NCBI GenBank assembly: GCA_029204225.1
Contig: CM055098.1
Location: forward strand, 48,942,088 to 49,006,087
Length of the DNA stretch: 64,000 nt
Source of the DNA: Diphasiastrum complanatum
Lineage: Eukaryota; Streptophyta; Lycopodiopsida; Lycopodiales; Lycopodiaceae
Reading direction: 5' to 3'
A program made the position numbers and the translations under genes. Positions 11,091 to 22,290 of the stretch are shown piece after piece (within the stretch, counting starts at the first letter, position 1; each line of letters opens with the position of its first letter). The notes beneath the pieces are model-generated. The model had not been told where the DNA came from. It saw only the letters and a program-made list of their open reading frames with translations, and made no database searches.

Positions 11091-12721
11091 ACATGTAAAT
11101 ACTGATAGTTTGTATATGGTCTCACAAATATCTTTTGACAAGCCTTTGAGTTCGAATCCTTCCGGTTGGAAGGTATACAACTCTTCCTCGACGTTGTCAT
11201 TGAGAAATGCTATCTTGACATCCATTTGGTGCATTTCGAGGTCTTCCGCGGTTGTTAACGCAATCAGAGTCCTGATTGACTGCATCTTGACGACAGAATT
11301 GAAATTTTTTTGATAATCCACTCCTTGGACTTGAGTGAACCCTTTAGCCACCAGTCGTGCTTTCCATTTAGCAATGGAACCATCAGAGTTTATCTTCTTC
11401 TCGAAGATTCACTTGTTGTCGATAACTCTCTTGTGAGTGGGAAAGTCGACTAGTGTCTAGGTCTGGTTCGTCAAAAGTGAGTTGTACTTACTTTCCATAG
11501 CTTCTTGTCATTTCACAGCATCCTTGGAGTTAATTGCTTTGGCTAGGCTCTCTGGTTCTTCTGATGAAGTCCAGAATGATTGAGGTGTATACCTCTCAAG
11601 AAGTGTCCTAGTCTGTGAGGATCTACGGACGTTTGGTTGACCAAGATGTGATGATCCTTCTTCTTGAATTTCTCTAGATCTGTTTGAGCTGGCTTGGTCT
11701 GGTCTGATGACAAGTACTATCGGCTGCTCGGCTTCTGTAGCTGTAGCTGCAAGTTTTGTAGAAGAAACATTATTAGTGGAAGATTCCATGCTACATAAAA
11801 TAGGATGAAATGACATAGCATCGTTTATCGATGATTGTTTGAAATCATAGTATGTATGTTCTTGAAATATTACATTCCTAGAGACAAATACTACATTGGT
11901 GGATGGACCATAAACTTTGTAAGCTTTATGTTCATCAGGATAGCCAATGAAAATACATTTATTTGTCCTATGATCCAGCTTCTTCCTAAGCTGTTTAGGA
12001 ATTTGAACAAAACATATACAACCAAATATTTTTAAATGGCTCACACTAGGCTTGTGTCCATGCCAAACTTCATAAGGAGTTTTGTTGTTGACGACTTTGG
12101 TGCTGGATCTGTTTTGTAAGTAATAGGCTGTGGCAGTACCTTCTGCCAAAACTTCGCAGGTAGTTGGATTGATGTAGCATGGATCTGGCTGAGTTGAGAA
12201 GAGTTAAGTTCTTCCTTTCTGCAATCCCATTCAGTTGAGGTGAATAGGAAGTGGTGGAATGTCTTCGAATACCATGTTCAGCCATGTAGTCGGACATCTC
12301 GTTAGATAGGTATTTGCCACCACCATCAGTTCAGAGTGCTTTCACTTTTGTAGACATTTGTGTCTCAGCCATGGCCTTGAATCTCTTGAAGCATTCAAAG
12401 GCTTCTTGTGCTTAATGATCATGACTGTAGACCATCTAGAATAATCATCTATGAAAGTGATAAAATAGATTGCATCTCCTAAGGACGGAGTTGGCTTTGG
12501 ACCACAAAGATCGCTATGTACAAGATCCAATACATGCTTTGTTTTGATGGAATGTGATTTAAGAAATTGCTTCTAGAGAGTTTGCCATAGATGCATGATT
12601 GTATTTGGCTTGTGTGACAACTGTACATGGTATATACGGTCAACGAATCAGGGAATGTTGATGTGGACGAGGACGTCGTCACTTCACATTTTACGTGAAG
12701 TGGCTTTCTCTCACCTCGCAT
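11091..12721 (-). pseudogene. Copia pol remnant (integrase and N-terminal RT)
   Basis: Minus-strand order: the integrase zinc-domain tail (about 12530-12640); 'VHSDLCGPKPTPSLGDA' with the first catalytic Asp and 'FITFIDDYSRWS'; 'TDGGGKYLSNEMSDYM' with the second Asp after an in-frame stop; 'QLNGIAERKN' with the catalytic Glu; the C-terminal 'FGCICFVQIPKQLRKKLDHR' to 'CIFIGYPDEHKAYKVYGPS' (11508-12149); then RT 'KWKARLVAKGFTQVQGVDYQ' and 'MHQMDVKIAFLNDNVEEELY'. The homology stops at about 11100, before the YVDD box, so both ends are truncated. Several frameshifts and stops. It belongs to a different copia lineage from the element at 4938-10257. Confidence 0.9.
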
Positions 12722-13528
12722 TTTTGGGAAGTGGTTGGGAACGCTCCTCGCTGAAAATAGACGACTGTTAGGATTTTTTTCTCTCTTCGAGATTTTGCGA
12801 AAAAGCCGACAGTGCCCTTAAAAAGATGAAGGTGCCCTTAAAACAGTTAACTTCTTCAACTATTCAAAAGCAAAATACTTCTCACATATTTTTTTTTTCT
12901 CAATCTCATTCTTCCATTATCAAACCCCCTAAAAGAAACACATGCATTTGCGAAGGCAAGGTCTTTTGCAATGAAAAACTATTGCAAGAACAAAAGATTC
13001 AAACTTTAATTGACATTAGAGGAAGAGAACTCAAGTTTGTTTTCATTTCACCTACCCTATCAGCTTTTTTTTTAGTTCCGATAAAATACATAGATACAAT
13101 TTTTGGCAACTGCTACAAAACAATATTTGGTAATGGAAAACTCATAAACTATTATGAAATGTGCATCCCACATCCACTTATGTCTAAAATCCATGCTTTG
13201 ACCTATGCACTGCGAACCGATCAACATGTTTAGAGTCAACATTTCTAGTGAGTGTGCATTTTGCACAAGCTTGGCATTAATCGGCATTTCCACCTACATA
13301 CATTCTTAGTGTTTGTGTTGATTGGCATTCCTCCTTGCTTGGACCCTTTGGCATTCTTCCTCAACTTGTACAGTTCTAAGTTTTTCACTCTGTTCCAAAC
13401 TTCATTTTATGGACCCCCCTACTTGTATCGTTCAAAGTTCATCGATTTGTGCCAAATTCCGTGTGCTTTCCGAAAACATTAAAATTGCAACACTTGCATG
13501 GCCACATTTGCAGCTTATCACTTCTTGA
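12722..13528. other. No gene recognised
   Basis: Junk-like sequence between two copia remnants in opposite orientation. An open frame at 12826-13233 is Lys/Thr/Phe-rich without a motif. A short 'GTGCCCTTAAAA' duplication lies near 12813-12843. Confidence 0.4.
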
Positions 13529-14790
13529 AATGAATGATGTTTTGGATATTGTTGTAGGATTGGAGAAGAGACCAGCAACACAACAAGATCAATTGAGGTA
13601 TGAAAAGAGGGCCAAGAAAGCTCTACACATGATAAAGATGAATGCTACCAATGAGCTTCTCAAGGAAGTTGGTAACTGCACATCATCTTTGGAAGCTTGG
13701 AATTCATTGAAGAAGCGTTATGAATCCAAGTCTACTTTTAGAGTGTTGACTCTAAGAAGGAAAATCTTTTCTTGTTTGCAAAAGAATGAAGAAAGTCCAA
13801 GTACTTTTGTTTTGAGAATGAAAGCATTGAATGATGAGTTGGCTTGCATTGATGAAAGCATTAAGGAAGGAGAGCTTATTCAAGTAATTCTTAATGGCTT
13901 GTTGGATTCTCATGCTAACATTGTTCAAAGTATTGCTTTTCAAAAGACTTTGCCAAATTTGATGGATCTTCAAGAGATCTTGATCAATGAGGAATATAGG
14001 ATTCAATCAAGAGGTGGATCTACATCGACAGTTCAAGAGGATGCTATGTTCACAAAGGGCAAATTCAAGGGCAAAACCAAAAGTAAGTGGTCTAAAGCGC
14101 AAGATCAAGTGGATGCTTCTTCAAGTGGCAAAAAGAAGGATAGATAAAAGCTCAAGTGCTTCTATTGTGGCATCAAAGGACACTTTGCAAGTGAGTGCTA
14201 CAAGAAGAAGAGAGATCAAGGAGACAAGCAAAGTAATATTACTCTTGATGAGGATGGTTTGGATGTTCAAGATGCAAATGATGATGCTTTTGTGATGTCT
14301 TCATGTATGCTTGATAGTGGAGCAACTTCACACATGACCTTTCACAAAGAGTACTTCACTTTCTTGTTGGCATATGGAGATGACAAGAGGGTGATCTACA
14401 CGGCCAATGATGGTGAGTGTGCAATCAAAGGGATTGGCACAATTCCTATTTCTCTCTCTACAAATAGGAATGCTCATTTGGAGGATGTCTTGTTTATTCC
14501 ATCAGCTATTACCAAGAATTTGCTAGTGTGAGTCAAATGCTAAGTAAAGGCCTCAAGGTGGAGTTTGATGGAGATGCTTGTTTGATCAAAAGAAAGGATG
14601 TCTTGATTGGAAAAGGTAAAAGGCAAGGGAAGTTGTTCAAACTAGATGCTTGTGTTATTGCTAACCAAGTTGGATGTGTTGCAAGGGAGCAAATTTCTAT
14701 TCAAGAGGTTTGGCACAAAAGGATGAGACACCTCAACTTCAAGTCATTGGAGGTAATGGCAAGGAAGAAGGTTGTGATTTTTACAACGCG
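13529..14790 (+). pseudogene. Copia gag-protease-GAG-pre-integrase remnant
   Basis: The first ~40 residues of gag are missing; homology starts at 'EMNDVLDIVVGLEKRP'. The UBN2-type gag domain follows, then a Lys-rich linker, an in-frame TAA at 14145-14147, the zinc knuckle 'CFYCGIKGHFASEC', the retropepsin site 'MLDSGATSHMTFHKEY', and after a frameshift at about 14530 the GAG-pre-integrase 'VWHKRMRHLNFKSLEVM'. The element ends abruptly near 14780, just ahead of the host gene at 15056. No LTR flanks it. Related in sequence to the minus-strand remnant at 51450-52292. Confidence 0.9.
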
Positions 14791-14943
14791 ATATAAATCT
14801 ATGAAGCCTTTCAACATGCCATATCTAAAATTCATAAAAAACCTTAAACAAAACATGTATTACTTGGAAGGCAAGACCTTTTCCCTTCTTGTTTTTTCCT
14901 TTTCCTTTTCAGATTTCCTAAACAATGAATAGCTCTTCCAAGG

Positions 14944-15006
14944 CTGGGCCTCTCTTTGCCTGGTATATGGCAAATTAGTGTTGCAAAATTGATGGGTTTA
15001 GGGTTT
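14944..15006 (+). promoter_or_regulatory. Site II-like TGGGCC and telo-box upstream of the small gene
   Basis: TGGGCC at about 14945 and a TTTAGGGTTT telo-box at 14997-15006, 50-110 bases before the ATG. In plants, Site II (TGGGCY) together with telo-boxes is characteristic of promoters/leaders of nuclear genes for ribosomal and mitochondrial proteins. Two short upstream reading frames also occur (starting at about 14925 and 14992). The second overlaps the main start codon in another frame. Confidence 0.5.
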
Positions 15007-15055
15007 AAGGATCAGAGCATTTCTTTGGGGAAAGATGGAATAGGTACACGATTTA

Positions 15056-15397
15056 ATGGCTAGACGCGTTGTGGGACAGAGTCCCTTTCAGCACTATTTG
15101 AGTTTCTTCAGGAGCCACTCTTATGCAGTGGGCAAATGTGCTGATGGGTTTGGTTATCCATGCCAACAAGCTTTTAGAACAGACCTGTGTTCCACGGCCC
15201 TTGACGACAGACCAAATGCTGAATCCAAAGAACTGAAAAGGATGTTGAAAGAAGAGCTCAAGCAAAGAGTAAAGGAAAGGTACTATAAGGATCTTCATGA
15301 TTACAGAAATAGGAAACCACCCACACCAGAGGAGATGCTTCTTCAAAATATTGAGAAGGTGCGCAACTATCGGAAGTTTCTGGCAATGGGACTGTAA
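15056..15397 (+). CDS. Small conserved-looking protein, probably mitochondrial
   Basis: An intact 113-codon gene, one of only two host loci I can defend. The first ~35 residues have Arg, Ser, Phe and no acidic residue until about position 29, as in a mitochondrial presequence. The rest is a charged helix rich in Lys/Glu/Arg ('ESKELKRMLKEELKQRVKER') followed by 'YYKDLHDYRNRKPPTPEEML' and a short terminal helix. There is no membrane segment. The upstream Site II-like and telo-box motifs fit a nuclear gene for a mitochondrial protein. I do not recognise the family with certainty; a small plant respiratory-complex accessory protein is one possibility. The ATG is the first in frame; an upstream intron end (TTTTCCTTTTCAG at about 14897-14910) may belong to its 5' leader. 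Confidence 0.7.
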   Translation: MARRVVGQSPFQHYLSFFRSHSYAVGKCADGFGYPCQQAFRTDLCSTALDDRPNAESKELKRMLKEELKQRVKERYYKDLHDYRNRKPPTPEEMLLQNIEKVRNYRKFLAMGL

Positions 15398-16589
15398 ATT
15401 TAGTTTGGTTTTGCTGTTGTACTGCTACGTGTCTTCGTTTCTGTCAAATCAAGGCTCTGTAACCTAGTGGTTTGATTCTCTAGAATCACGGTTTGTGATT
15501 TTGTGAACCGAGTTTGTCTTGAATTCATATCTTGGCAGTGGCCCAAATCGACTCTCAAATCTCTAGTACGTAGATGTCCAGTGTGTCTATTTCTATGCAA
15601 CATTTCAAATGAAGGATCTTAGTAACAGAGAATTGTGATTCAGACTCTTTCAATTTGCATACATTTGTATCTATTTACAGGTTGTATTTTTTTTAGTTGC
15701 TGCGACAGAGGTAAGATGGTGTGACGATATGCTAAAAGCTGAGATGTCACTTCTAGGTAAGTTTGAGCATTAAAATGAGTATTTTTTATTTTAATAAGAC
15801 TTTCAAAATGCAATTTTGTTTTTCTATTTTCCAACAATCATAAGGTAATATCAATCACCTTGTTTTATAATTTAAAAAAAAAACACAGTTTCCGCTAATC
15901 ATTTCTCAACAAAATGTATTGAACTTCAATAATATAAAATTCAATTTGCTTTGAACTGTGATTCAAATATGCTAGATGCGCATTAACTTGTGACTATGTG
16001 AATCTCTTTCATTTTGTGCTTACATGCCGTATTTTGGGCAGAAGTTGTACTTAATGCTTGGTTATCTAGCCCCCCAATCTTGATATCCTATTGTTTATAA
16101 AATTGAAGAGTTCTTGTTATTTAGATAGACTGCACCTTTTGGTCACTCCTGTATCAATCGTTTCTAACTGTGATATGTGTAAGTAGCCAGATGCAGTGAG
16201 GCTTTTCAGCAAGCCCAGTACCCTTGTTTGATCGAGGATAGCTACCATTTCTACTGTCAGCCAGCATAGGCTTTCTTTATGATTATTATATGGGCACTTG
16301 CCACTGTCTACCTCAGAACCCGTTCTACCCATATTGTACATTCTGGAATGAGTTCAAAAGATAAAAAGAAGGTTAAAAAGCACAGAGAGCCGCGATTTTT
16401 AAAGCAGTTTGCTTTTGGAGTTTTTGGACTGCGCCTAGCTGAGAGGGTGACTGATTGAAGGAAGTCTCTGCTGGCCACATTTTCTCATAGCATTCTTTCG
16501 TTGAACAAACTTTTTTCACTTCTTTTGTTAATTCCATGATGGGACTTGAGTCGCTTGAATCATCCGTTTCAATCTACTGTTCATTCAAG
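15398..16589. other. Downstream region of the small gene, no further gene
   Basis: Presumed 3' UTR and AT-rich intergenic DNA. The open frames on the minus strand (15400-15837, 16117-16341) lack recognisable motifs. Confidence 0.4.
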
Positions 16590-17935
16590 CCCACTCAACA
16601 CCATTGTTTTGTACTTTTACTGCTTTATTGTTGAATGCCCTTCAACAGTCCTTCCTGCTTGATCTTGGACTTCCACTTCACTTGGAATTAGTTTAGGTGA
16701 CATTTTCTCTGATGATTGTTCTCCTTCATCACCTAGCACTCCTGATTCGTCCTCTGATGACGTTAATGAAAAATTATCGGCATTACTTGACTCATCACTT
16801 TGTTGATTTCCTAAGCTAGAAATTCTTTCTAACTGAATTTTTGAAGCATTAACCTTACTTGGGCATTTGGATGTAAATCTGTTGGCACACTTTTGGTGGT
16901 TCAGCAGATTGTTGGCTTGTTGTATTGAACGATTTTACTAATTGTTTCCATTTGTCCTTCTAAAGCTTCTATTGACAATCAATAGCTAGTTGCACAACTG
17001 ATCTAATGGACATGACATTGGCATAGATGCAACTATAATAATCTTAAGCTTCGGTTGTCGATCAAGATAGTAATGAACATAAAATGGCTCGTTCAACAAA
17101 TAATCTGGAGTTAGTGTCCTAATGGATTGTAGGAAACCACTGAATGAATTTGAGTCAAAGAACACCATTGCTTGAAATTGTCTTTATCAAAGACTCTTTT
17201 GCATTTACCTTTGAAAGGTTCCCAATTCCATTCCACATAATTTTGAACACGTTGTCACAATATCTGACAGATCTTGTAATGTACAGTCGCAAAAGTTTGT
17301 TGAAATTGGAACTTGCATGACAACAGAAACAATAGTCCATAAAACTCAACCATGAACAATGACCAACAAATTGTTGAACATGCCAATACTTCATATTCAA
17401 TCTAGTATTGCCACCAAATAAGAGCAGGATCAAGCAGGTATTTTCCCACCATTGTCAGTAAATTTTGATCATTATCGACATATGAGAAAGTGGATTTGAT
17501 AATTTTCCAACCATTGTTCAATCATAATAGGATTTGACTGTCCATCAAACAGAAGTAATGGAGAACCAAAGTGGTTGTAAGAAGCGACACAATGACTATT
17601 ATGTTGATCTCCAAGCGAATTATTAATATTGCTATTCTAATCAACACGTTGTTCAAAAGGTGAGTGGCAATGATGTTTTGATCGATGTGAATCTAGCTCA
17701 TCATCACTATTATTGCTGTTTAAATTACCCTGATTAGACTCGTACAACTCGTGATCTTTATATTGATCAGAATGGCTTTTATAACATTCCAAACGGTCTC
17801 CATATGAGTCGTGTTGCTCATATTGATTTCATTCACTATCGTTGTGCTCTTGATATTGATCTTCATAGTCGCTGTTTGATTGATTCTCATATACGGATTG
17901 ACTATCATATCCATGCCTTTCAGGAGACTATGCAC
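16590..17935 (-). pseudogene. Degraded Ty3/gypsy-type gag
   Basis: Minus-strand reading: a long acidic Asn/Asp/Glu/Tyr/His-rich N-terminus (about 17935-17640, one TGA); then 'PLLLFDGQSNPIMIEQWLEN', which fits the opening of a Retrotrans_gag domain; then, after frameshifts, 'LLNEPFYVHYYLDRQPKLKI' and a 'SMPMSCPLDQL' ending like the capsid's C-terminal 'P-x-T-L-x-x-A' motif; then a Cys-poor zinc-knuckle-like piece and a Ser/Glu-rich tail (about 16660-16900). Frame changes at about 17435, 17160 and 16980. No pol follows. The family assignment is from pattern only. Confidence 0.55.
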
Positions 17936-18047
17936 ATGCTTTAAATGCTAGGTGCCCATCCTAAGGTCCAGGTTAAGTGAGAGTGTTAGAGACACTCTCT
18001 CATTTTACTTTCACCTTTGGATGGGCAGTTGGCATTTAAAGTTTGTG
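17932..18047. repeat. 116-bp foldback hairpin
   Basis: Left arm 17932-17986 and right arm 17992-18047 are inverted repeats of about 50-55 bp with a 5-base loop. Pairs include GCACA/TGTGC, CTTTAAATGC/GCATTTAAAG, GCCCATCC/GGATGGGC, AAGGT/ACCTT and GAGAGTGT/ACACTCTC, with a few mismatches between. It lies at the 5' edge of the gypsy gag remnant. It could be a short foldback transposon or a microRNA-like precursor. Confidence 0.75.
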
Positions 18048-19404
18048 CCTTCTTCATCCTCAGGCCATATCCATGGTCTGAATCAGAATCAACATCCATT
18101 TTGTGAATTGAAGGAAGCTAAGATTTGACCTGTGGATTATAGGTCCACAAAGTTGAAGTTTATGCACAATGGAAATGAGTTGCCTATATGTTCTTCTCCA
18201 CCTTCTCAAAATTCTGAGTCCTTGAAGAAGGAATGTGTGGATTGCAAGAATATATGAGTCCTCTTAGTCGTTGGATATAAAAAATGTGCTCAACTTGTAG
18301 ATCACCACACAAAGAACAACTTTGCTTTTTACAGCACCGAAATCCAAAGTCAAATAAAAAGGTTATGAAAGAAAGAAAAAAGGTTCTCAATTTGTACGGT
18401 TTAATTTCAAATATTGTGTTTTTTAAAAAGTAAAATCTAACCAAATGCTGATGAATACTCAGGTAGAATTCATTGCACTGTATTGATGACGTCGAGCTGA
18501 TGACTTTTGCTTTTCATAGCATCACAATAAAAGCTCAAATTAAAAAGCTATAGAGGTTCAAAGATGATAAGAAAATAAAAAATGTAACTTACTTATGGAG
18601 GGGGTTTAAGAAAAAATTATAAATTGTATTTCGTAAATTTTGAGTTCCATGAAATGTTTGCCCATAGAACAAATAAGAATCGAGAAATAAATAAAAATTG
18701 TTGGTAGATTTTTCTATTAATTACTTTTCCTCTAGCGCTCGTTAAAAAAAGCCTATATGATCGGATCATTCATTGAATTAGATTTGATAGGTCAAATTTG
18801 CAATAGAACAGGTTTGAAAATTTTCAAGAAAGAAAACCAGCAAAAAGGAAGCTAGTAAACAAGAATTGCCATAACTTCTTCAATACCAATCTAAATGACT
18901 TGCCATATGGATTGGACTTAAGCAAAAAAAAAGCTCTAAAAATTTATATAAAGAAATAAAAATCAATCACTCAAATGAGATCTAAAAAGTTCAAAAAAAG
19001 TTGAAACCAAATCATAATCACCTATTTTGATAGCTTTTGGAAAAATTGCAATAACTTATGCTTTTCTTAGCCAAATGGCTTGCAAATTGGTGCAAATGAA
19101 AGCTAAAGCAGAGCTCTAAAAAGCTATGTAGATAGATTTGAAATTGAAAACGAAGTAGTACTCAAAAATTGACCCAAATAGGTCTAAAAAATTCAAAACT
19201 GATATTAGCAAAAAGAAAGCTCAAACAACAATGAAATCTAACTTAACTAAACATAACTATCTCGAAGGATAATTACGCCTTGTTAAGTATACTTGGGGGC
19301 CCTTCTTGGCCCATTATCCTTATTTAAGTAATTTGAGGGGCTAACGAGGGAATCGCCTTTATTCTTGAGGCTAATAACTCCTTTTGGGCCCAATTGCATG
19401 GGCA
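18048..19404. other. AT-rich intergenic DNA
   Basis: No gene. Several related phrases such as 'AAAAGCTCTAAAAA' and 'AAATGACTTGCCA/AAATGGCTTGCAA' recur between 18540 and 19210 (about 120-200 bp apart), suggesting old tandem duplication. Confidence 0.35.
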
Positions 19405-20022
19405 CCATGTTCTACAAGGAAGTGGATTCCTCTCGTGGGGGTGCTATCATGGATGGGGCGATACATCTTTGAGCACATCGAGATAGTCATACAACATGTT
19501 GGCCTCGCTCATGTGGTGTAGGTTGTCACAGACAATGCTTTTTGATTTCTACCTACGCTCACATTGTATGGAATCCTTGTGTGGCCCACTCCATTGATCT
19601 GATGCTCAAGGAAATTGCCCATCTGGATTGGATCATTGCTATCACCTTTAGAGCTGTTACTATGGTGACCTTTGTCAAACAGAGGCGCTATTTGTTTATT
19701 TCTCTTGCATTTTCATTGCACTATATGTGTTGATCGATTTTGGTGTTTGCTTAAGTGATTGTTTATAGTTGGTTGCTTAAATGTTTGTTGTTTGCAGGAT
19801 GGAGTAGCTCAGAACTATATGGTTATGGAGGTGGGATAAGTTCCATCGACCCATTCATGTGGTAGCTCATCTATTACACCCTCTATGGTAGTCACCTAGC
19901 TAGTTATAAGATGAGGAGTTATCAATCTACAGTGACAAATATGTGCCAATGGTCTATCTAGGATAGGCATGATTATATCAGCTCAAGGTTCAACATAGCA
20001 AGTACAAATATCAATTGGGAGC

Positions 20023-20026
<4 letters not shown>
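19405..20026 (+). pseudogene. hAT transposase fragment
   Basis: Plus-strand pieces: a 'FYKEVDSS' strand, 'VVTDN', then 'HIVWNPCVAHSIDLMLKEIA' with 'HLDWIIAIT', the typical central hAT/DUF659 region where a conserved C-A-H-x-x-(D/N)-L motif follows the V-T-D-N-A box. After an intron-like interval (GT near 19743, AG at 19798) comes 'WRWWDKFHRPIHVVAHLLHP', another hAT landmark. It is broken by stops and frameshifts, and the zinc-finger N-terminus and dimerisation C-terminus are absent here. Confidence 0.75.

Positions 20027-20085
<59 letters not shown>
20027..20085. repeat. (GA)n microsatellite
   Basis: About 29 uninterrupted GA units directly between the hAT fragment and the LINE-like fragment. 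Confidence 0.97.
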
Positions 20086-20089
<4 letters not shown>

Positions 20090-20289
20090 ATTAATGTCTT
20101 TTCCATGCTAAAAGACATATAAGAGTGAAACAGTACATCAAAAAGAAATGGAAAAACCAGATGGATCAATGTTCTCAAACCAAACAAAGACTAAACAGAT
20201 CAACTAGGAAGAGATTAACGGCTACGATTGTATGGTACGTAGACCATGTATAGGTTCAATTGGACATCTCCTCAGTGCTCTAACTCTAA

Positions 20290-20890
20290 TTCTAACTCTG
20301 AAATGTCTCTACAAGATTGATTGGAATTTTAGATATAACAAAACGAATGTTGCCATCCTTGTAGACGAGGCATTTCCCTGTATCTTTCGCCTTCTGCAGA
20401 GCCTCTTTCCTTTTCCATCGCTTGTACAAGGGTGAAATCTTCATCCAAGAGAAGATCTTACTATCTTTCAATTTATGTCTTTGACGCAATACATCCCGTC
20501 GTGACCCCAATGTCGTGAAGCGTAGGACGAGGGTGTTAGCATCTATCTTGGTATGCCAGGCAGTGTCAAAACCTAGGTCATGGTGCTGGAGAATAGCTGC
20601 CAAAAAATCTTTAGTGTCTTTAATAGCATCCCGCGAGTCCGGGATGCCTTTGACACGAACATTGAGGGCCTTTTGTTCTTGCAATCGGCTCTTCGTAAGT
20701 GTAGCAAAAATGAAGGCAACTAGAGCATCTAATTTACTTGGACCCTTGAGAATATTTGCCTAAGATTGGGCAACAGCATGATGGTGCCTCACTTTACTTT
20801 CGGTGTCCAGGATAGTTGAAGTAGCTACGTGGAAGGGTACTATGCCTTTGATGGATGTAATTTCCGGTTGGAGTTCTGCAATGGATGAAT
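20290..20890 (-). pseudogene. LINE ORF1-like nucleic-acid-binding protein fragment
   Basis: A 130-codon open frame (20292-20684) continues upstream with two stops into a helical region. The order resembles L1-type ORF1p: an N-terminal coiled coil, then an RRM-like domain opening with 'LQEQKALNVRVKGIPDSRDA' and a following F-L-x-x-I-L, a strand 'TLVLRFTTLGSRRDVL', and a C-terminal basic segment 'YKRWKRKEALQKAKDTGKCL'. ORF1p binds element RNA as a chaperone. No endonuclease or RT ORF follows. The assignment rests on domain pattern only. Confidence 0.5.
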
Positions 20891-21838
20891 ATGTTCATTG
20901 AAGGTGTGTTTGTATTGATACGATCAACTCTTGGAGAGTCTCCATTTCTTTCTAGTGGCTAGAAAGAAGTCCAAAGACACTGATTCTTTGATTTTGAACG
21001 ATTCTTTGATTGTGACATTAATGATTTTTTTTTTTGGCTTGCCAATATTTGATTTGTCTTCACATTTTTACCTAGTATATTTTGTGATGGATGTTTGATG
21101 ATGGATCATGAATAAATCATAAATTACAATGTTAAGTGGAAGTTGGAGCATGCGATCTAGTTTGTGAAGTTTAAAAGGAAAGGACTTGGTTCAGAACCAC
21201 GATTCATGCCGATTCATCTGATTCTGAAACGGTCAATTATGAACTGGGTGGAAACAATAGTATCAATTTTAAACTAGAATCTATGTATTGTTTACTTACA
21301 CTCCTATTTAATGTCAAGATTAGTTACCAAACACAAGAATCAGAATTTGGCAGCAGTCATATTACTGATAAAACATTGGAACATAGAATGATAACTAACA
21401 TCTAGAATAAGCTTAAACATTCATTTTTCTTGTAACAACAATGAGAGTAGCAAAAAGAGCCAAATGTCAATAAATTACAAAAAACCCTAAAGCTGATTTG
21501 AACGATTCGATGGTTTGAACCTGGCTTGTCCGATTCAAACATGTTTCTTACCATCAAATCGGGCGGTTCGTACCGTCGGGTCGAACTAGGTATCTAAACA
21601 TTGATTCCTAGAGATTTATGAGGACATCCATTAGGACATGCTCTGCCAGCAGCCAAAGACAAGTCACCAGATAGGCCACTGGGATCGCTGCTGCTAGAGT
21701 TGCACCTGACCAAGCTATTCTCCATGTAGTGCCCCCTATAAGATTTTGTTGTACCTACTCAGGTACTGAAATGCTGTGTTTTCAAGTTATCAATAGAATG
21801 AAAATGGTATTGCTTACTTGCTTATTGAATGTGCTGGC
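20891..21838. other. No gene recognised
   Basis: AT-rich, with T-runs near 21030. No supported coding. Confidence 0.35.
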
Positions 21839-22290
21839 GTTTTGCATGTGTCGACCTTGTGCCCTTTATATGGCTGAGGATAAGTTTGCAGGCCCATTAG
21901 AGGATGTCACCATGGGCAAGAGGATTCTACACACATTTTTGCTACCCCTCCTGGTATATTGTTTGTTGATCCAGACACAGAGACCCAGGTCGCGAGCTAG
22001 AATTGGATGTATTGCTGGACAGCATGTCGAGCACGGAGGGATTTTTTGATGGTAGGTCCGCTCATAGTGTACGAGCTCGGACTACTGGCAGATCCAGCAG
22101 CAGGCTGAGCCAAGCTGACTTGTTTGTGCGGCTAGATCAAAAGTCAGCAACACATGCCCCCAACACATCCACCATAGTGACCACACCACTCAGACCCAAG
22201 GGCAGGGTTAGGGGCAGACCTGGAAGATCGTCGAATGCCAAAGAGTTCCCCCTTAGGCTTAGACGACGACCTCTCACCCTAGGATTTTAA
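21839..22290 (+). pseudogene. Unassigned coding-like remnant with AT-hook-like Arg/Gly tail
   Basis: Open pieces include 'ATPPGILFVDPDTETQVAS' and, in another frame, a Ser/Arg-rich tail with 'KGRVRGRPGR', resembling an AT-hook core (R-G-R-P). The low stop density and balanced composition suggest former coding; possibly a transposase tail. I cannot name the family. Confidence 0.25.

Noticed and set aside
11140-11175. tRNA T-arm-like GAGTTCGAATCC
   Set aside because: It lies in the copia RT coding region; no acceptor stem or D-arm can be paired around it.
14992-15065. Alternative start upstream of the small gene
   Set aside because: The frame from 14992 stops at TAG 15061-15063 and is not in frame with the product; kept only as an upstream ORF.
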